From contig NZ_AJYD02000038.1 in assembly GCF_000286835.2 (NCBI RefSeq), forward strand, positions 972,259 to 1,036,258: a stretch of 64,000 bases of DNA. Direction: 5' to 3'. The first letter of the stretch is position 1, and the number at the start of each line of letters is the position of its first letter. Origin of the DNA: Enterovibrio norvegicus FF-33 (GTDB lineage: Bacteria; Pseudomonadota; Gammaproteobacteria; Enterobacterales; Vibrionaceae). Positions 61,069 through 64,000 of this stretch are shown piece by piece. Below the pieces are notes generated by a model. It did not search any database. It worked only from the letters and a program-made list of their open reading frames with translations, and was not told where the DNA came from. A program made the position numbers and the translations under genes.

Positions 61069-61974
61069 TTATGCCATTTCAGCGACGGGTTTGCTTTTTT
61101 CCTTCGCTTTCGCATTCACAATGGCGGCGTGATAATGCACATCCATCTGTGGGAATGGAATTTCAATCCCTTCTTTATCGAGACCTTCTTTGATCGCCTG
61201 CATCAAGTCAAAGTAAGTCGCCCAGTAATCTGCGGTGTTAACCCAAGGGCGAACCACAAAGTTCACCGATGAATCAGCCAGCGCGTGAACACCAATGGTT
61301 GGCTCAGGATCTTGCAAAACACGCTCATCAGCATTAACAATTCGGGTCAGTACTTCTTTCGTCTTTTGCAAATCCGCTTTGTAAGAAACACCAATGATAA
61401 AATCAATACGACGTGTCTCATGACGAGAGTAGTTGGTGATTGGGCTTGAAATAACCGTCCCATTTGGCACAACGACCATCTTGTTATCTGGCGTCGTCAA
61501 TACAGTCGAGAAAATCTGAATCGAGGCAACAGAACCCGCCACGCCGCCCACTTCAACATAATCACCTGACTTGAACGGACGGAACGTCACAATCAACACA
61601 CCCGCCGCAAAGTTCGACAGTGAGCCTTGTAGTGCCAAACCAATTGCTAAGCCAGCAGCACCGATTACAGCGACGATAGAGGCTGTTTGAACACCCAAGC
61701 GGCCCAGCGCTGCAATCAGCACAATCGCAAACATCACGTAACGCACCATGTTCTCGATAAAATCGACAACTGTTTGATCCAGTTCGCGCTTCTTCAATAC
61801 TACCGCCACAGATCCGGCGACTTTCTTCACTATCCAGTTACCGATAAGCAGGATAGTCAGTGCTGTCAGCACATTCATGGCATATTGAATCATCAATTCT
61901 TGGTTCGAAGCCAACCAACTCATGGCTTCATGTGCTGTTTGTTCAACAACAAGTACGGCATTTTGTTCGGTCAT
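61069..61974 (-). CDS. mscS: Small-conductance mechanosensitive channel MscS (copy 2)
   Basis: A 301-residue MscS channel. The TM3 motif AGLAIGLALQGSLSNFAAGVLIVTFRPFKSGDYVEV matches copy 1 closely. It has a longer N-terminus (MTEQNAVLVVEQTAHEAMSWLAS) and a Lys-rich C-terminal tail (NAKAKEKSKPVAEMA). The ATG at 61974 has GAGAG 5 nt upstream and is preferred over one at 61986. It lies next to fba, the E. coli fbaA-mscS order, which makes it the likelier positional orthologue. Confidence 0.94.
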   Translation of the reverse strand: MTEQNAVLVVEQTAHEAMSWLASNQELMIQYAMNVLTALTILLIGNWIVKKVAGSVAVVLKKRELDQTVVDFIENMVRYVMFAIVLIAALGRLGVQTASIVAVIGAAGLAIGLALQGSLSNFAAGVLIVTFRPFKSGDYVEVGGVAGSVASIQIFSTVLTTPDNKMVVVPNGTVISSPITNYSRHETRRIDFIIGVSYKADLQKTKEVLTRIVNADERVLQDPEPTIGVHALADSSVNFVVRPWVNTADYWATYFDLMQAIKEGLDKEGIEIPFPQMDVHYHAAIVNAKAKEKSKPVAEMA

Positions 61975-62000
61975 CGTTTCTCTCACTAGTACAAAAACAA

Positions 62001-62055
62001 AACCACCTCACGCGACGAGAAACCATCAGATGGCATCCAGTCACGTGAGGTGGTT
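62001..62055 (-). repeat. Long-stem hairpin between fba and mscS copy 2
   Basis: Perfect 12-bp arms AACCACCTCACG (62001-62012) and its complement (62044-62055) enclose 31 nt that include a small CCATC/GATGG hairpin. On the minus strand the structure is followed by a U-rich stretch (TTGTTTTTGT), 12-27 nt before the mscS start. It could be a second terminator or an attenuator controlling mscS read-through from fba. Confidence 0.6.
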
Positions 62056-62080
62056 CAGGGTATGACTGAAATGCAGTCAT

Positions 62081-62108
62081 AAAAAAACCCGCTAAATTTA
62101 GCGGGTTT
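62081..62108 (-). terminator. fba rho-independent terminator
   Basis: A continuous 24-bp palindrome (62085-62108, half AAACCCGCTAAA) with an A-run at 62081-62087 that reads as U on the minus strand, about 38 nt after the fba stop. Confidence 0.88.
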
Positions 62109-62145
62109 CTAGATCTTTTGTAACCTGTTTTTTTAAAAAACTAAA

Positions 62146-63222
62146 TTACAGAACGTCGATTGCGTTCAGGTCAGCAAATGCTTTCTCAAGACGAGTAACC
62201 ATAGAAGCCTGACCAGCACGTAGCCATACGCGTGGATCGTAGTACTTCTTGTTTGGCGCAGCTTCGCCAGTTGGGTTACCGATTTGACCTTGTAGGTAAT
62301 CAAAGTTATCAGCAGAGTAAGTACGGATACCGTCCCACGTTGCCCACTGAGTATCAGTATCGATGTTCATTTTGATAACACCGTAACCGATAGACTCTTG
62401 GATTTCTGCTTCAGAAGAACCAGAACCACCGTGGAATACGAAGTTCAATGCGTTCGGAGCGATACCGAATTTCTCAGCACAGTAAGCTTGAGAATCACGC
62501 AGGATAGTTGGAGTAAGAACAACGTTACCCGCTTGGTAAACACCGTGAACGTTACCAAAAGATGCTGCGATAGTGAAACGTGGGCTGATAGCGCTCAGTT
62601 TCTCGTATGCGTATGCAACGTCTTCTGGAGAAGTGTAAAGCTCAGACGCGTCCATATCAGAGTTGTCTACGCCGTCTTCTTCACCACCAGTACAACCCAG
62701 TTCGATTTCTAGCGTCATGCCCATCTTTTCCATGCGAGCAAGGTATGCAGCACAGATTTCGATGTTTTCTTCTAGTGATTCTTCAGACAGGTCAATCATG
62801 TGTGAAGAGAACAGTGGCTTGCCCGTTTCAGCGAAGTGCGCTTCACCAGCGTCAAGCAGACCGTCGATCCATGGCAGCAATTTCTTAGCAGCATGGTCAG
62901 TGTGCAGAATAACGGGAACACCGTAAGACGCAGCAACTGCGTGAACGTATTTTGCGCCAGCAACAGCACCAAGGATTTGTGCACCTTGGCCTTCTAGCTT
63001 AACGCCTTTACCAGCGAAGAAGCCTGCGCCACCGTTAGAGAACTGAACAACAACAGGTGCTTTAACTTTAGAAGCAGCTTCTAGAACACCGTTGATTGAA
63101 TCCGTGTTTACTACGTTTACCGCTGGAAGAGCGAATTTATTCTCTTTAGCAATTTCAAACACTTTCTGTACGTCGTCACCAGAGATAACGCCAGGTTTTA
63201 CAAAATCAAAAATCTTAGACAT
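62146..63222 (-). CDS. fba: Fructose-bisphosphate aldolase class II
   Basis: The zinc-dependent aldolase of glycolysis, splitting fructose 1,6-bisphosphate. It has 358 residues (E. coli FbaA 359). The motif VILHTDHAAKKLLPWIDGLLDAG holds the zinc/catalytic His-Asp residues, followed by LEIELGCTGGEEDGVDN and NFVFHGGSGSSEAEIQESI. Codon choice is strongly restricted, as for eno. It lies downstream of pgk in the usual gapA/pgk/fba order, but with a terminator-free gap of about 190 bp between. Confidence 0.97.
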   Translation of the reverse strand: MSKIFDFVKPGVISGDDVQKVFEIAKENKFALPAVNVVNTDSINGVLEAASKVKAPVVVQFSNGGAGFFAGKGVKLEGQGAQILGAVAGAKYVHAVAASYGVPVILHTDHAAKKLLPWIDGLLDAGEAHFAETGKPLFSSHMIDLSEESLEENIEICAAYLARMEKMGMTLEIELGCTGGEEDGVDNSDMDASELYTSPEDVAYAYEKLSAISPRFTIAASFGNVHGVYQAGNVVLTPTILRDSQAYCAEKFGIAPNALNFVFHGGSGSSEAEIQESIGYGVIKMNIDTDTQWATWDGIRTYSADNFDYLQGQIGNPTGEAAPNKKYYDPRVWLRAGQASMVTRLEKAFADLNAIDVL

Positions 63223-63415
63223 AACAATAGTCCTATTTACTCTGTAGTCTTTGAATGAATCAGTACCAAGCTGGCCATATCCCGACCAACTCAGCTAAAT
63301 CGGCAAACGTTTGCGATCAGCGCTGCGCATTGTACCCAAACGTCTCACCAAACACATTAATTTTTCGGTTTGGTGTCTGCATCAAACCGGACATTAGTCG
63401 CAAGATAAGATGCAT

Positions 63416-63445
63416 AAAAAACGGGGGTAACAACCCCCGTTTTTT
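63416..63445 (-). terminator. pgk terminator
   Basis: Twelve-bp arms (63416-63427 and 63434-63445, AAAAAACGGGGG and its complement) with a 6-nt loop, directly after the pgk stop at 63449 on the minus strand. fba therefore has its own promoter in 63223-63415, where I cannot point to clear boxes. Confidence 0.9.
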
Positions 63446-63448
63446 ATA

Positions 63449-64000
63449 TTATGCTTTTGCGCGAGCTTCTAGCATTTCAACAGCTGGAAGTACTTTACCT
63501 TCAACAAACTCAAGGAATGCACCACCGCCAGTCGAGATGTAAGAAACATCAGCTTTGATACCGAACTTGTCGATAGCTGCCAATGTGTCACCACCACCTG
63601 CTACAGAGAAGCCTGCAGATTCAGCGATGGCTTTAGAAATACCCGCCGTACCCGCTTCGAAGTTTTTGAACTCGAATACGCCAACAGGGCCATTCCATAG
63701 GATGGTTTTCGCGTTGCTGATGATTTCAGCAAGAGCCGCAGTTGATTGAGGACCTAGGTCGAAAATCATGTCGTCATCTTGAACGTCAGCAACGTTCTTG
63801 ATTTCAGCTTCTGCGTTTTCGTCAAATGCTTTCGCACATGCAACATCAGTTGCAACTGGAATTGCACATTCTTTCATTAGCTTTTTCGCTGTATCTAGCA
63901 AATCCGCTTCGTACAGTGATTTGCCCACGTTGTGGCCTTCAGCTGCAATGAAGGTGTTCGCGATACCACCGCCAACAACCAATTGGTCAGCGATTTTAGA
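63449..64000 (-). CDS. pgk: Phosphoglycerate kinase (partial, 5' end outside window)
   Basis: The ATP-generating kinase of glycolysis. Only the C-terminal half (about 183 residues) is in the window; the frame stays open through base 64000. Recognisable blocks are [54 protein letters not shown] and the nucleotide-site [15 protein letters not shown] ... [22 protein letters not shown], which ends the protein as usual. Confidence 0.96.
   Translation of the reverse strand, partial: SKIADQLVVGGGIANTFIAAEGHNVGKSLYEADLLDTAKKLMKECAIPVATDVACAKAFDENAEAEIKNVADVQDDDMIFDLGPQSTAALAEIISNAKTILWNGPVGVFEFKNFEAGTAGISKAIAESAGFSVAGGGDTLAAIDKFGIKADVSYISTGGGAFLEFVEGKVLPAVEMLEARAKA

Overview
The window is a continuous piece of a gammaproteobacterial chromosome, most probably from the family Vibrionaceae. 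It carries the conserved blocks csrA-alaS-recX-recA, ftsB-ispD-ispF-truD-surE-pcm-nlpD-rpoS, eno-pyrG-mazG-relA-rlmD with divergent barA, acpS-pdxJ-recO-era-rnc-lepB-lepA-rseCBA-rpoE with divergent nadB, and mscS-fba-pgk. The protein sequences look Vibrio-like, but block order and a few missing neighbours (no lysC between alaS and csrA, no pepP between ygfB and ubiH) suggest a genus outside core Vibrio, such as the Enterovibrio/Grimontia/Salinivibrio side of the family. That genus-level placement is an inference.

Layout. 1-9.5 kb: csrA, alaS, recX, recA (with a LexA box inside its promoter) and pncC on the minus strand, then mutS on plus, convergent with rpoS. 8.5-14.5 kb: a tightly overlapping minus-strand operon from ftsB to rpoS (cell division, isoprenoid synthesis, tRNA modification, protein repair, amidase activation, stationary-phase sigma factor). 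14.7-17.6 kb: a YbaK-type deacylase coupled to the arginine exporter argO, divergent argP, and yggE. 17.7-21.2 kb: serA, rpiA, fau, 6S RNA and zapA on minus. 21.5-24.6 kb: ygfB-ubiH-ubiI on plus. 24.7-32.4 kb: eno, pyrG, mazG, relA and rlmD on minus. 32.7-35.4 kb: the hybrid kinase barA on plus.

35.8-42.4 kb is the accessory part and the most interesting stretch. It holds seven co-directional genes: an acyl carrier protein, an AMP-ligase fused to a FabA/FabZ-like dehydratase, an aromatic amino acid ammonia-lyase, a 4HBT thioesterase, a second dehydratase, a ketoreductase and a ketosynthase. These are the core parts of an aryl-polyene or arylpolyenoic-acid pathway: deaminate an aromatic amino acid, activate the aryl acrylate, load it on the ACP, then extend, reduce and dehydrate. 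The exporter, lipid-attachment, glycosyltransferase/acyltransferase, second ACP and chain-length-factor genes of known aryl polyene clusters are absent. I read it as a reduced aryl-polyene-like system whose product may differ from the membrane-anchored pigments; this is inference.

42.5-53.6 kb: acpS to rpoE on minus, with a sigma-E-type promoter upstream of rpoE, then nadB on plus. 53.7-64 kb: a chemoreceptor with a large helical sensor, ygfX-sdhE, a plus-strand run ygfZ / YbaK-type deacylase / LysR regulator, a 67-residue unknown protein, a solitary gcvH, two tandem mscS paralogues, fba, and the 3' part of pgk, which runs off the window edge. Almost every convergent junction has a clear bidirectional hairpin terminator. 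No insertion sequence, prophage, CRISPR array, rRNA or tRNA gene was found.
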